Below, piece after piece: positions 34,299 through 44,104 of a DNA stretch of 64,000 bases. A program made the position numbers and the translations under genes. Position 1 is the stretch's first letter. Every line of letters starts with the position of its first letter. The notes under the pieces are model-generated. The model saw only the letters and a program-made list of their open reading frames with translations. It had not been told where the DNA came from and made no database searches. The DNA comes from JAMXLO01 sp963812075 (GTDB lineage Bacteria; Pseudomonadota; Alphaproteobacteria; Acetobacterales; Acetobacteraceae): assembly GCA_963812075.1 (NCBI GenBank), contig CAWETN010000009.1:445218-509217 (forward strand), read 5' to 3'.

Positions 34299-35465
34299 AT
34301 GCCAGTCCGCATCACCGATGTGCGTGAGATCACCCAGCCGATCAGCTCGCCGATCCGCAACGCCTACATCGATTTCTCCAAGATGACCTCGAGCCTCGTT
34401 GCGGTGGTGACGAACGTGGAGCGCGACGGACGGAAGGTGATCGGCTACGGCTTCAACTCGAATGGCCGCTACGGTCAAGGCGGATTGATCCGCGAGCGCT
34501 TCGCGCCGCGCCTGCTGGAGGCCGATCCGCGCACGCTGCTCGACGACAGCGGCGAAAATCTCGATCCGGATCGCGTCTGGTCCTGCCTGATGACCAACGA
34601 GAAGCCGGGCGGCCACGGCGACCGCTCGGTCGCAGTCGGCACGATCGACATGGCGGTGTGGGACGCGGTGGCGAAGATCGCCGGCCGGCCGTTGTTCCGC
34701 CTGCTCGCGGAACGGCACGGAATCGAGGCCGATCCGCGCGTCTTCGTCTATGCCGCCGGCGGCTACTACTATCCCGGCAAGGACGATGCGGCGCTGTGTG
34801 CCGAGATGCGCAGCTATCTCGATCGCGGCTACACCGTGGTGAAGATGAAGATCGGCGGTGAAACGCTGGCGGAGGATCGCCGCCGCATCGAGATGGTCCT
34901 GAAGGCGATCGGCAACGCACGCCTGGCAGTCGATGCCAACGGCCGCTTCGATCTCACGACGGCGATCGACTACGCCAGGATGCTGCGCGAGTATCCGCTG
35001 TTCTGGTACGAGGAAGCCGGCGATCCGCTGGACTATCAGCTGCAGGCGGCGCTGGCCGAGTTCTACCCGGCGCCGATGGCGACCGGCGAGAACCTGTTCA
35101 GCCACCAGGATGCGCGCAATCTCATCCGCTATGGCGGCATGCGACCGGACCGCGACTGGCTGCAGTTCGACTGCGCGCTGTCCTACGGGCTGTGCGAGTA
35201 CCAAAGGACCTTGGCGATGCTGAAGGACGCCGGCTGGTCCTGGCGGCGCTGCATTCCGCATGGCGGTCACCAGATGTCGCTGGCGATCGCCGCAGGCCTT
35301 GGCCTAGGCGGCAACGAGAGCTACCCGGACGTGTTCCAGCCCTATGGCGGCTTCCCCGACGGCACGCGGGTGGAGAACAGTATCGTCACCCTGCCCGACC
35401 TGCCCGGGATCGGCTTCGAGGGGAAAAGCGACCTCTACGCGAGGATGCGCGAACTGGCCGCCTGA
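34299..35465 (+). CDS. tarD: D(-)-tartrate dehydratase (enolase superfamily)
   Basis: Converts D-tartrate to oxaloacetate and water. The 388-residue protein closely follows the Bradyrhizobium TarD sequence as I remember it: VREITQPISSPIRNAYIDF, GYGFNSNGRYGQGGLIRERF, NEKPGGHGDRSVAVGTIDMA, YAAGGYYYPGKDD, VVKMKIGG (catalytic Lys), AVDANGRF, FWYEEAGDPLDY, MATGENLFSHQDARN and CIPHGGHQMSLAIAAGLGLG. The start MPVRITDVRE at 34299 matches the usual N-terminus. It is divergent from the argE-like gene by about 210 bases. Confidence 0.93.
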   Translation: MPVRITDVREITQPISSPIRNAYIDFSKMTSSLVAVVTNVERDGRKVIGYGFNSNGRYGQGGLIRERFAPRLLEADPRTLLDDSGENLDPDRVWSCLMTNEKPGGHGDRSVAVGTIDMAVWDAVAKIAGRPLFRLLAERHGIEADPRVFVYAAGGYYYPGKDDAALCAEMRSYLDRGYTVVKMKIGGETLAEDRRRIEMVLKAIGNARLAVDANGRFDLTTAIDYARMLREYPLFWYEEAGDPLDYQLQAALAEFYPAPMATGENLFSHQDARNLIRYGGMRPDRDWLQFDCALSYGLCEYQRTLAMLKDAGWSWRRCIPHGGHQMSLAIAAGLGLGGNESYPDVFQPYGGFPDGTRVENSIVTLPDLPGIGFEGKSDLYARMRELAA

Positions 35466-35474
35466 CCCGTACCG

Positions 35475-36719
35475 CTACTCCGCCGCGACGCGCGCCGGCC
35501 GGCTGTGCCCGGGCATGTAGTCGACACTCACCGGCTGGTTGGTCTCGAACGGGCTCTTCAGGTCGAACTCCTTCGCCATCTCACGCACGGCCGGGAACAC
35601 TTCGGTGCCGAGCAGGCGGATGCACGACCTGGCGTCCGCGTCCGTGATCGTGCCGTCGTTGCCCCAGAACGCGAGGATGCCAGGCCGTGTCTCCTGCAGC
35701 AGCACGCGCAGCTTCGCGATCACCTGCTTCGGCGTCCCGGCGATCACCATCATCTCCTTGAGCTGGCCCTCGAGGTCCGGACGGGCGCGCGGGCTGGTCG
35801 AACGGCCGACCGCGAACTCGACGAAGCCGCGGCGGTTTTCCGGGCTGTAGTAGCCGGCGGGCGTGCTCCAGACCGGATGCGCGAGACCGGTGAACTCGCC
35901 CTGCATCCACAGGAACTGGCGCGCATTCTCCAGCGCCTTCTCCTCGGTCTCGGCGACATGGATCTGCTTCAGCAGGCCATGATAGGGCGGGCCACCTTCG
36001 AATCCGGCTTTCGCCGCCTCGTCGTCGTAGAGCTTCCAGATCTGCTTCGTCCGCTCGACCGGCGTGTTCAGCGCGATATAGGGATAGCCGTGCTGCGCCG
36101 ACCAGACGATCGTTTCCTTGCTGATGACGCCGGGGATCCAGACGCGCGGATGCGGCTTCTGCAGCGGCACCGCCCACGGATTGACCACGCGATGCTGGTA
36201 GTGCGTGCCTTCCCAGCGGAACGGGCCCGGCGTCGTCCAGGTCTTGACGATCAGGTCGTGCGCCTCCTCGAAGCGCTCGCGGTTGAATGCGGGATTGACG
36301 CCGTTGGCCAGCTGCTCCTGGCCGCCGCCGCGCACGAAGCCCGACACCAGCCGCCCCTTCGAGATCATGTCGATCATCGACAGCTCTTCGGAGAGCTGCA
36401 CCGGGTTGTCGGACAGCGGCAGCGGGTTGCCCAGGATGACGATCTTCACGTTCTTGGTCGCGGCGGCGAGGATCGAGGCGAAGATGTTGGTGCGCGCCTG
36501 CATGCAAAACGGCGCATTGTGGTGCTCGTTCAGCATGATGCCGTCGAAGCCGAGCTCATCGCACATGATGTAGTGCTCGAGGTACTCGTTGTAGATGCGG
36601 CTGCCGGCGATCGGGTCGAAGTGGCTGTTGGAGAACATCAGCGCGGTGGCGCCGAAATCGAGACCCGCCTTGGCATCGTACGCCGACATCGGCTGCTCGG
36701 TGAAATACATCAGGTGCAT
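35475..36719 (-). CDS. Luciferase-like (LLM) flavin-dependent oxidoreductase
   Basis: Probable F420- or FMN-dependent monooxygenase, 414 residues, somewhat longer than the 330-360 usual. The family core shows in ELGFDGIMLNEHHNAPFCMQ, KIVILGNPLPLSDNPVQLSE, SMIDMISKGRLVSGFVRGGG and FNRERFEEAHDLIVKTWTT. The start MHLMYFTEQPMSAYDA at 36719 has GGAGAG at good distance. It lies between the tartrate dehydratase (convergent) and the serine hydrolase (divergent). Substrate unknown. Confidence 0.9.
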   Translation of the reverse strand: MHLMYFTEQPMSAYDAKAGLDFGATALMFSNSHFDPIAGSRIYNEYLEHYIMCDELGFDGIMLNEHHNAPFCMQARTNIFASILAAATKNVKIVILGNPLPLSDNPVQLSEELSMIDMISKGRLVSGFVRGGGQEQLANGVNPAFNRERFEEAHDLIVKTWTTPGPFRWEGTHYQHRVVNPWAVPLQKPHPRVWIPGVISKETIVWSAQHGYPYIALNTPVERTKQIWKLYDDEAAKAGFEGGPPYHGLLKQIHVAETEEKALENARQFLWMQGEFTGLAHPVWSTPAGYYSPENRRGFVEFAVGRSTSPRARPDLEGQLKEMMVIAGTPKQVIAKLRVLLQETRPGILAFWGNDGTITDADARSCIRLLGTEVFPAVREMAKEFDLKSPFETNQPVSVDYMPGHSRPARVAAE

Positions 36720-36825
36720 GGCGCTCTCCTTCCCTGGCGCCAGTGTGGCGCCGTGGCGGGGTTTGACAAGGGGCGCCGCTTCGCCGGTTAGTAGCGGCAA
36801 CGACAGCAGAGCAGGAGCGCGGTTG

Positions 36826-38077
36826 ATGAAACCAGAGTCGGTTGACCTGTCGGCGTCACGCCTGGCGCGCCTCGACGCGGTGATGAAGCGCCGCTACGTC
36901 GATACCGGCCGCCTGCCGGGCGTGCTGACCATGGTCTATCGCCGCGGCGCGCTCGCGCACGTCGGCATGTCCGGCCACATGGACCTCGAGCGCGACAAGC
37001 CGATGCGCGAGGATGCGATCTTCCGCATCTATTCGATGACCAAGCCGATCACCGCGGTGGCGCTGATGATGCTGGTCGAGGAAGGGCCGCTCGGCCTCGA
37101 CGACGACGTCGCCACGCACATCCCGTCGTGGAAGAACCTGGGCGTCTACAGCACCGGCCTGCCGAGCCTGGTGGCGACCGGCGCGCCGAGCTTCATCACC
37201 ACGCCCGTCCGAGCGGCCGATGAAGGTGGTCGACCTGGTCACGCACACCTCCGGCCTGACCTACGGCTTCATGAACCGCACCAGCGTCGACGCGCGCCTA
37301 TCGCCGGGCGAACATCGCCGAGTTCAACACCGAGGGCGGCCTCGATGCCATGGTCGAGCAGCTGTCGAAGATCCCGCTGGAGTTCTCGCCGGGCACGGCG
37401 TGGAACTACTCGGTCTCGATCGATGTGATGGGCTACCTGGTCCAGAAGCTCGCGGCATGAGCTTCGGCGAGTTCCTGCGCACGCGGCTGTTCGAGCCGCT
37501 GGGCATGAGCGACACTGCGTTCTGGTGCCGCCGGAGAAGATCGACCGCTTCGCCTCCTGCTACCAGCCGAAGGATGGCGGCGGCCTCAAGCTGCAGGACG
37601 ATGCCGGCAACAGCACCTACGCGAAGCCGCCCAGCCTGGAATCCGGCGGCGGCGGGCCTGGTGTCCACCGCACACGACTACATGCGGTTCTGCCGGATGA
37701 TGCTGCACGGCGGCACGCTGGACGGCGTGCAGATCCTCAGCCCGAAGACCGTGGCGCTGTTCAGCCTGAACCACCTGCCCGGCAACAAGGAACTGGCCGA
37801 CATGGCGCCGCCCGGCCTGTTCAGCGAGGCCGGCTATTCGGGCATCGGCTTCTCGATCGGCTGCGGCGTGAACATCAACGTCGCCAGGACCCGCCTGCCG
37901 GGCACGCTGGGCGAGTATTTCTGGGGCGGCGCGGCCTCGACCGCCTTCTGGATCGATCCGAAGGAGGAGCTGGCGGTGGTGTTCATGACCCAGGTCATCG
38001 GCAGCGACGCGCGCCTGACGCTGCGCCGCGACCTGCGCACGCTGGTCTATTCGGCGATGACCGAGTCGTACGCCTGA
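36826..38077 (+). CDS. Beta-lactamase-fold serine hydrolase, multiple frameshifts
   Basis: Class C beta-lactamase/EstB-type esterase. Pieces in order: RLPGVLTMVYRRGALAHVGM, IFRIYSMTKPITAVALMM (SxxK nucleophile), MKVVDLVTHTSGLTYGFMN, ANIAEFNTEGGLDAM with WNYSVSIDVMGYLVQKL (Tyr motif), MSFGEFLRTRLFEPLGM, VPPEKIDRFASCYQ and LVSTAHDYMRFCRMML, ending at 38077. Joins near 37210, 37303, 37452, 37529 and 37650 each need one base added or removed, several in G or C runs. Repaired length is about 417 residues, normal for the family. The start has GGAG upstream. Confidence 0.85.
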
Positions 38078-38094
38078 CGCGCGGGGAGGAAACG

Positions 38095-38946
38095 ATGGGA
38101 CCAAGACTGGTCGAGCACCTGCTGTATGAGCCGGAAGACAGCGGCATTCTGTGGATCAAATTCAACCGGCCGGAGCGGATGAACGCGCTGGTCGGCACCG
38201 CCGAGGAGAACAGCACCGTCGCCAAGGTGGGCGAATACATGCGCGCCGGGGACGATGATCCGAACATCCGCGTGATCGTGCTCACCGGCGTCGGACGCGG
38301 CTTCTGCTCGGGCGCCAACCTCGGATCGTCCAGAGCGGGTCCCGAGATAACCGGCGAGAACCTCCCGGGCAACCGTGCCCCGCATGAAGGCCCCGACGGC
38401 GCGCGCCAGCACTTCTTCCACGGCTTCACCGCACTTCACCGCGACATCGCGCTGATCCGCAAGCCGACGATCGCGATGATCAACGGCCCGGCGGTCGGCT
38501 CGGGCATGGACATGGCGCTGCACTGCGACATCCGCATCGGCTGCGAGAGGACGCGCTTCATCGCCTATCACAATGCGGGGCAGATCATCGAGAACGGCGG
38601 CTCCTACTACCTGCCGAAGATGGTCGGGCTCGGCCGCGCGCTGGAGTTCGCCTACACCGGCGAACTGACCGCCGACCGCGCCTACGAGTGGGGCATGCTG
38701 AATCACCTGGTGCCGTCCGAGAAGCTTGAAGCGACCACCCGCGAGCTGTGCGCGAAGATCATCGCACGACCGCCGCTGGTGCAGTGGGTGAGCAAGCGGG
38801 TGATGCGGGCCGCGCTCGACAGCACGCTCGAGACCACCATGGTGCTGACCTCGAACGCGGGCGGCATCCTGCAGAACTCCGAGGATGCGAAGGAGGCCCG
38901 GCGCGCCTTCGTCGAGAAGCGGCCCGGCCGCTTCAAAGGGGTGTAG
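38095..38946 (+). CDS. Enoyl-CoA hydratase/isomerase-family protein
   Basis: Crotonase-fold enzyme of 283 residues acting on an acyl-CoA. Motifs: FNRPERMNALVGT, VIVLTGVGRGFCSGANLG (oxyanion loop), INGPAVGSGMDMALHCDIR and NGGSYYLPKMVGLGRALEF. The ATG at 38095 has GGGGAGGAA upstream and is 17 bases after the serine hydrolase, so the two may form an operon. The usual catalytic Glu of hydratases is replaced by a region around QIIENGGSYY, so hydratase versus other crotonase activity is open. Confidence 0.9.
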   Translation: MGPRLVEHLLYEPEDSGILWIKFNRPERMNALVGTAEENSTVAKVGEYMRAGDDDPNIRVIVLTGVGRGFCSGANLGSSRAGPEITGENLPGNRAPHEGPDGARQHFFHGFTALHRDIALIRKPTIAMINGPAVGSGMDMALHCDIRIGCERTRFIAYHNAGQIIENGGSYYLPKMVGLGRALEFAYTGELTADRAYEWGMLNHLVPSEKLEATTRELCAKIIARPPLVQWVSKRVMRAALDSTLETTMVLTSNAGGILQNSEDAKEARRAFVEKRPGRFKGV

Positions 38947-38954
38947 CGCCAGGG

Positions 38955-39836
38955 CTATTCCGGAAACCGCGCGAGCCAGTGGCGCGCGATCGCGTCGCGG
39001 CGCGCAAACCAGACCTGGCCGCGCTGGCGCATGTGCCGGAGCACGCGGGCCAGGCCGGCGATCCGGCCGGGGCGGCCGATGATGCGCAGGTGCAGCCCGA
39101 CCGACATCATCCGGCCGCCCTCCGCGTAGAGTGCGTCGAACGCGTCGATGACGTACTCGGCGAAATCCGCCGCGGTGGCGAAGTGGTGGCCGGCCTGCTG
39201 GAAGTTCATGTCGTTGGTGTCGAAGCTGTACGGCAGTATCAGGTGCCGCCGTCCCAGCACCGGCACGAAGTACGGCAGATCGTCGTTGTAGGCGTCGCTG
39301 TCGTAGACGAAGCCGCCATGCTCCACCAGCAGCCGGCGCGTGTTGACCGACGGCGCCGACTTCGTGTGCCACCCCACGGGCGGCGACCCAGCCGCGTCGG
39401 CGATCGCAGCCACCGCGCGCGCTATCGTTGCGCGTTCGGCGCCTTCGTCCATACCGGCATGGCGCTCCCAGCGCCAGCCGTGGCACGCCACCTCGTGGCC
39501 GCGTGCCACCGCATCGCGCGCCACCCAGGGCGAGCGTGCAATCGCCCGCCCGCAGGCATTCAGCGTACTCGATGCCCCCGCCTCGTCCAGCGCACGCATG
39601 ATGCGCCAGTAGCCCGCGCGCGTGCCGTACTCGAAGTGGCTGTCGCGGCACGGATCGGGGGCGTCGTGCACTTCGTCGGTGATCTCGTACACCGGCTCGT
39701 TGCGGTCGTCGCCGTCGGCGATCGAAAACTCGGCACCCTCCTCGACGTTCACCACGAACGACACCGCGATGCGCGCGCCGTTCGGCCAGCCGGGATCCGG
39801 CAGGCTCGCGCCATAGCCCAGGAAGTCGCGTTCCAT
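38955..39836 (-). CDS. Polysaccharide-deacetylase-family (PuuE/allantoinase-like) protein
   Basis: NodB-type metal hydrolase of 293 residues. The N-terminal pattern DFLGYGASLPDPGWPNGARI and SFVVNVEEGAEFSIADGDD is that of the PuuE-type allantoinase group. Other segments: GTRAGYWRIMRALDEAG, HEVACHGWRWERH (metal His) and GWHTKSAPSVNTRRLLVEHG. It could hydrolyse a cyclic amide or a sugar amide; allantoin is not proven. The ATG at 39836 is chosen by family alignment over one 42 codons upstream. Convergent with the enoyl-CoA hydratase gene. Confidence 0.85.
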   Translation of the reverse strand: MERDFLGYGASLPDPGWPNGARIAVSFVVNVEEGAEFSIADGDDRNEPVYEITDEVHDAPDPCRDSHFEYGTRAGYWRIMRALDEAGASSTLNACGRAIARSPWVARDAVARGHEVACHGWRWERHAGMDEGAERATIARAVAAIADAAGSPPVGWHTKSAPSVNTRRLLVEHGGFVYDSDAYNDDLPYFVPVLGRRHLILPYSFDTNDMNFQQAGHHFATAADFAEYVIDAFDALYAEGGRMMSVGLHLRIIGRPGRIAGLARVLRHMRQRGQVWFARRDAIARHWLARFPE

Positions 39837-39990
39837 CCACACCCCCGCCAGCTGGATCGGCAACGCCCGATGGTAGACGGGGGCGGAGAAAATCGACACC
39901 GGTTCGGTGTCGGCTGAGGCCAGGCAGGAGCGGCGGGATCGGCCCCGCGGGCCATCTCGCAAACGGGTCCGTCCGTGCTAGGCGTCAGCC

Positions 39991-41622
39991 ATGGCACCCG
40001 TCGCACGCTTCGAACTCATTGTCCTCCTGCTTGCCGTCATCATCGTGCTGGAGCTCGCCGCGCGGCGGCTGCGCATGCCGCCGGCTGCGGCATTCGTGGT
40101 GGGCGGCATCGCTCTGGCGCTGGTGCCGGGAACGCCGGACGTGGCGCTCGACCCGGATCTCGCACTCGTGCTGTTCATGCCGCCGCTGCTGCTCGCCAGC
40201 GCGTTCTTCACAGTGTGGCGCGACTTTCGCGCCGACCTGCGCATCATCCTCCAGCTCGCGATCGGTGCCGTGGCGTTCACCACGCTGGTGGTCGGCGTCG
40301 TCGCACACTGGATGGTGCCCGCATTGCCCTGGGCCGCATGCTTCGCACTCGGTGCCATCGTCTCGCCGCCCGACGCGGTCGCCGCCAAGGCCGTGCTGCA
40401 AGGTCTGCGACTCCCGCGCCGCATCGTCGTCCTGCTGGAGGGCGAAAGCCTCGTCAACGATGCATCCGGTCTGGTGCTGTTCCGCATCGCCGTCGCCGCC
40501 GGGCTGACCGGCACGTTCAGCGTCGCTTCCGCCGCGGTCAGCTTCATCACGCTTTCGGTGGGGGGCGTCCTGGCGGGACTCGCGTTCGGCGGCCTCGCGT
40601 CGCTGCTGCTGAAGCGACTGCGCGAGCCAACCTTGAGCATCATCGGCAGCGTCCTGGTGGCCTGGGCCTCGTATATCGGTGCCGAGGCGATCCACGTGTC
40701 CGGCGTTCTTTCCACCGTCGTATGCGGCCTGGTGATGGGATGGCGGCAGCACGTCATCCTGACCGCGGCCACGCGCACGCAGGCGCGCGCGGTATGGCGG
40801 GTTCTGGTGTTCGTTCTCGAATCGCTGGTGTTCATCCTGATCGGCCTTTCGCTGCGCGGCGTGCTGGACCGGCTCGGCATCGCCGCATTCGAGCATGGCC
40901 TGACGACCGAAAGCACAAACGCCATTGCCGCGCTGCTGCGGCCGGCGGCGGCGATCGTCGCCGCTGTTGTAGTGAGCCGGTTCGTCTGGGTATTGCTGGC
41001 GACCTATCTGCCGCGCTGGCTCATCCCGTCACTCGGTCGCCGCGATCCGCCACCGCCGCTCGCCGCGCCGGTCATCATAAGCTGGGCGGGGATGCGCGGC
41101 GTCGTCAGCCTCGCTGCGGCGCTTGCCCTGCCGGAGCAGTTCGCCGGCCGCGACTTCATCCTTGCCGCGACCTTCGCGGTGATCCTGGTGACGGTGCTGG
41201 TGCAGGGCGCCACCCTGGCGCCGCTGATCCGAGCGCTGCGGATCGGCGCCTTCGTGCCGGTGACAACGCCGCAACTGCCTGAGGCGGATGCACGGGCGCG
41301 CATCGCCGCCGCGCAGCTGGCCGCGATCGAAGCCCGGTCGGCGATGCCCGACGGCAGCCAGCGCCATCCGCGACTGCTCGAGCAGTTCAGCTATCGCTCG
41401 CGCGTCGCCGCGAACTTCGCGCTGGCCGGCGAGCGCCTGATCGAGGACCGCAACGAGCACTTCACCGCGATCCTCGCCGCGGTTGGCGCGGGCCGCGCGG
41501 AACTGTTGCGCCTGCATCGCACCGGCGCCATCCATGACGCGGTGCTGCATGCGCTGGAAGAGGAACTCGATCTCGACGAGATCCGCGCCCGCCAGGTCAT
41601 CGCCGGCCCGGGCGGCGACTGA
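39991..41622 (+). CDS. CPA1-family Na+(K+)/H+ antiporter
   Basis: Inner-membrane antiporter of 543 residues with 12 or so transmembrane helices in the first 420 residues. Family motifs are FALGAIVSPPDAVAAKAVLQ (unwound-helix region), LLEGESLVNDASGLVLFR (conserved Asp/Asn) and ISWAGMRGVVSLAAALALP. The cytoplasmic tail (about 420-543) is helical and charged, as in NhaP-like proteins. Likely role is pH and Na+ homeostasis. It stands alone on the plus strand. Confidence 0.92.
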   Translation: MAPVARFELIVLLLAVIIVLELAARRLRMPPAAAFVVGGIALALVPGTPDVALDPDLALVLFMPPLLLASAFFTVWRDFRADLRIILQLAIGAVAFTTLVVGVVAHWMVPALPWAACFALGAIVSPPDAVAAKAVLQGLRLPRRIVVLLEGESLVNDASGLVLFRIAVAAGLTGTFSVASAAVSFITLSVGGVLAGLAFGGLASLLLKRLREPTLSIIGSVLVAWASYIGAEAIHVSGVLSTVVCGLVMGWRQHVILTAATRTQARAVWRVLVFVLESLVFILIGLSLRGVLDRLGIAAFEHGLTTESTNAIAALLRPAAAIVAAVVVSRFVWVLLATYLPRWLIPSLGRRDPPPPLAAPVIISWAGMRGVVSLAAALALPEQFAGRDFILAATFAVILVTVLVQGATLAPLIRALRIGAFVPVTTPQLPEADARARIAAAQLAAIEARSAMPDGSQRHPRLLEQFSYRSRVAANFALAGERLIEDRNEHFTAILAAVGAGRAELLRLHRTGAIHDAVLHALEEELDLDEIRARQVIAGPGGD

Positions 41623-41632
41623 GCCGGCGCGG

Positions 41633-42091
41633 TCAGTGCGATCCGGCGTCGTAGACGAACCGCCCGCAGTCGTCGGGCGAGGCGGGGGTGAACTTCTGCC
41701 CGGAGAACGGCGCGAGCGTGCGTGGCTCGGACTGCTTGCCTGTCGCCTCGGGCCTCCACACCAGTATCCAGGCGACAGGCTTGGTTTTGCACAGGCTGTT
41801 GCCGTTCTCCAGCACCGGGCTCTCCGGCGCGGTGACCTTGTAGAGATCGGCCATGACCTTCTTTGCCTTGGGCTCCGGCCTGAACAGCATCTGGCCGCTG
41901 CGGGCGAGCGGCAACGACTTGCCGTTCTGGAAGGTCAACTCGGTCGGCGTGAAGGTCACCCGCCCGGTGATCGCCTGCGCCGGGCGATTGGCCGGAATCC
42001 AGGTTTCCGGCGCGGTCTGTGCTGCGGCAGTCGTGACGAGTGCAGACAAGCCGAGGCAGAGCGCCGTTCCGTGCGTCGCCATCGCGTCCAT
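41633..42091 (-). CDS. Secreted hypothetical protein
   Basis: Function unknown. It is 152 residues with a signal peptide: hydrophobic ALCLGLSALVTT then a likely cut after AAAQ. The mature part is beta-rich (GRVTFTPTELTFQNG, GQMLFRPEPKAKKV, PVAWILVWRPEA) and has two Cys (NSLCKTK, DDCGRF) that might pair. A second start three codons in (MATHGTALCL) is equally good. Convergent with the antiporter. Confidence 0.75.
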   Translation of the reverse strand: MDAMATHGTALCLGLSALVTTAAAQTAPETWIPANRPAQAITGRVTFTPTELTFQNGKSLPLARSGQMLFRPEPKAKKVMADLYKVTAPESPVLENGNSLCKTKPVAWILVWRPEATGKQSEPRTLAPFSGQKFTPASPDDCGRFVYDAGSH

Positions 42092-42269
42092 CTCCGATAG
42101 GTCGGCGGCAACTGTATCACGCCAGGTTCATCACCGCAGGGAGCGGCATCGCAGCGCGCGAAGCTTGACCGGCGCCCGCCCGCCGCCATGCTGAGCACAG
42201 CATCACGTGTGGCAGGGCAATATTCATGATGGATCGGCCGTCCAGGCTCATGGCATCGCAGGCCGCAGC

Positions 42270-43316
42270 GTGACAGCGCGGCAAAAGACGGCGGCCCTGA
42301 TTTTTCCGCACGCCGGGCCGCCACCGCCGGCCGGCCTGACCGAGATTGCGGATGGCGTGCAATGGCTGCGCCTGCCGCTGCCTTACCGGCTCGATCATGT
42401 GAACATCTACCTGATCAGGAACGACGATGGCTGGACCGTGCTCGACACCGGCCTGGGCACCGACGACTGCCGCAACCTTTGGGAGGCGATCCTGCGCGGG
42501 CCGCTCGCGGGGCAGCATCTCACCTCGATGATCGTGACGCATTTTCACCCCGACCATGTCGGCCTTGCGGGCTGGCTGGCCGAGCGCTTCGGCCTGCCGC
42601 TGTCGATGCCCCGCCCGGAGTATCTCTACAGCCTGGCCCTGCAATACGCGCCGGGCGATCTGGGCGCCGACATGCACCGTCCGTTCTACCGGCGCCACGG
42701 GCTGTCCCCCGAGGTCACCGAGGCCGTACTCGGCCGCGGCCACCACTATCTGCGACAGACCACCGGCGTGCCGACGACATATCACCGCATCCAGCATGGC
42801 GATGCACTGCGCATCGGGCGACGGATGTTCAGGGTGATCACCGGCGGCGGCCACGCGCTCGAGCAGGCCATGCTGTACTGCGCCGAGGACCGCCTGTTCT
42901 TTGCCGCCGACCAGGTGATCGCCCGCATCTCGCCGAATGTGAGCGTACATGCCATGGAACCCGACCTCGACGCACTCGGCATCTACCTGCGCTCGCTGTC
43001 GGGGCTGCGTGAGTCCGTGGTGTCCGATGTTCTTGTGCTGCCAGGCCACGGGCTGCCCTTCAGCGGATTGCACCACCGTATCGCCGAGCTGATCGAGCAT
43101 CACGCCGAGCGCTGCGCCGCCATTGCCGATGCGTGCCGGGAGCAGCCGCTCACGGTCGCCGACATCGTCCCACACGTCTTCCACCGCGAATTGGACGAAC
43201 ATCAGACCGGGTTCGCGTTCGGCGAAGTGCTGGCGCACGTCAATCACATGCTCGGCCGAGGCGAGCTCGTGCTGGAGAGCGGCGCCGACGGCATTGACCG
43301 CTACCGCGCCGGTTGA
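42270..43316 (+). CDS. MBL-fold metallo-hydrolase
   Basis: Metallo-beta-lactamase-fold hydrolase of about 348 residues. The zinc motif HFHPDHVG is in MIVTHFHPDHVGLAGWLAER. Further ligands are in ITGGGHALEQAMLYC, LFFAADQVIARISPNVSV (Asp) and VLVLPGHGLPFSGLH (His). The C-terminal 80 residues form a helical extension (winged-helix-like, HHRIAELIEHHAERCAAI), as in a group of hydrolases related to glyoxalase II. The GTG at 42270 (MTARQKTAAL) is preferred; a GTG at 42207 would add 21 residues. Confidence 0.88.
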   Translation: MTARQKTAALIFPHAGPPPPAGLTEIADGVQWLRLPLPYRLDHVNIYLIRNDDGWTVLDTGLGTDDCRNLWEAILRGPLAGQHLTSMIVTHFHPDHVGLAGWLAERFGLPLSMPRPEYLYSLALQYAPGDLGADMHRPFYRRHGLSPEVTEAVLGRGHHYLRQTTGVPTTYHRIQHGDALRIGRRMFRVITGGGHALEQAMLYCAEDRLFFAADQVIARISPNVSVHAMEPDLDALGIYLRSLSGLRESVVSDVLVLPGHGLPFSGLHHRIAELIEHHAERCAAIADACREQPLTVADIVPHVFHRELDEHQTGFAFGEVLAHVNHMLGRGELVLESGADGIDRYRAG

Positions 43317-43326
43317 GCCGCAGCCG

Positions 43327-44094
43327 TCACGGCAGGCGTGCGAGCCGGGCCAGCTCCGGTCGGCGCTCGGCCGGCACGAAGTAGAAGGTGAACACGTAGG
43401 GGTGCGACACGGTGAACTCCGCCGGCGATGGCGAGGCGCGCTGCATCGTCTCGACATCGAGTTGTTCGATCCGCCGCCATTCGCCATAGAACTCGAACCA
43501 GCCTTCGTAACCCAGCGCCCGAAGCAGTTCGGGCACGGTGCTTGTGCTGCCCTGGCGATGGCGCTCCTCGATTTCGATCGACAGGTTGGGCCGCCAGCGT
43601 CGCAGCGTATCCCAGGCCCCGCGCAGCACCTCCAACTCGGCGCCTTCGACGTCGATCTTCATGGCGGTGACGTCGGTGACGCCTGCATCGTCCAGCGGCA
43701 GCATCGGAACCGACCACGTGTCCACCGCCTCGATGCGCGGATCGGCGAGTTGCAGCGCGGCGTAGTCCTTGCTGATCGAGGCCCATTCCTCCTGCAGCGC
43801 GCCGCCGACGCGCGGTGCCGCGATCGTGGCCGTGCCGGCGCGGTCCGACAGCGCCTCGCGTCGCAGCGTGACGTGGGGCGGGATGCGGCCGGCATAGGCA
43901 GTCGAGATCGCCTGCTCCAGTCGGGCGAAGGCGGGCGGCAGGGGCTCGAACGCCACCACCTGCGATGCGGCCAGCGCGGCGAGCGGCAGCGTCAGGCGGC
44001 CCTCATGCGCGCCGGCATCGATGATTGTTCCGGCCCGATGCAGCGCACGGTGAAAGTCGATTTCCTGCACGATCAAGGCTCCCAGGCAGTGCAC
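43327..44094 (-). CDS. FkbM-family methyltransferase
   Basis: SAM-dependent O-methyltransferase, likely acting on a sugar of a surface glycan. The 255-residue protein has the SAM site GTIIDAGAHEGRLTLPLAAL, ASQVVAFEPLPPAF and the FkbM signature MKIDVEGAELEVLRGA, ending with an aromatic strand FEFYGEWRRIEQ. The GTG at 44094 (MHCLGALIVQEIDFHRA) is the best start, 10 bases after the preceding gene stop; upstream in-frame sequence is glycosyltransferase DNA. Forms a pair with that glycosyltransferase. Confidence 0.88.
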   Translation of the reverse strand: MHCLGALIVQEIDFHRALHRAGTIIDAGAHEGRLTLPLAALAASQVVAFEPLPPAFARLEQAISTAYAGRIPPHVTLRREALSDRAGTATIAAPRVGGALQEEWASISKDYAALQLADPRIEAVDTWSVPMLPLDDAGVTDVTAMKIDVEGAELEVLRGAWDTLRRWRPNLSIEIEERHRQGSTSTVPELLRALGYEGWFEFYGEWRRIEQLDVETMQRASPSPAEFTVSHPYVFTFYFVPAERRPELARLARLP

Positions 44095-44104
44095 CGGCCT
44101 GTTC

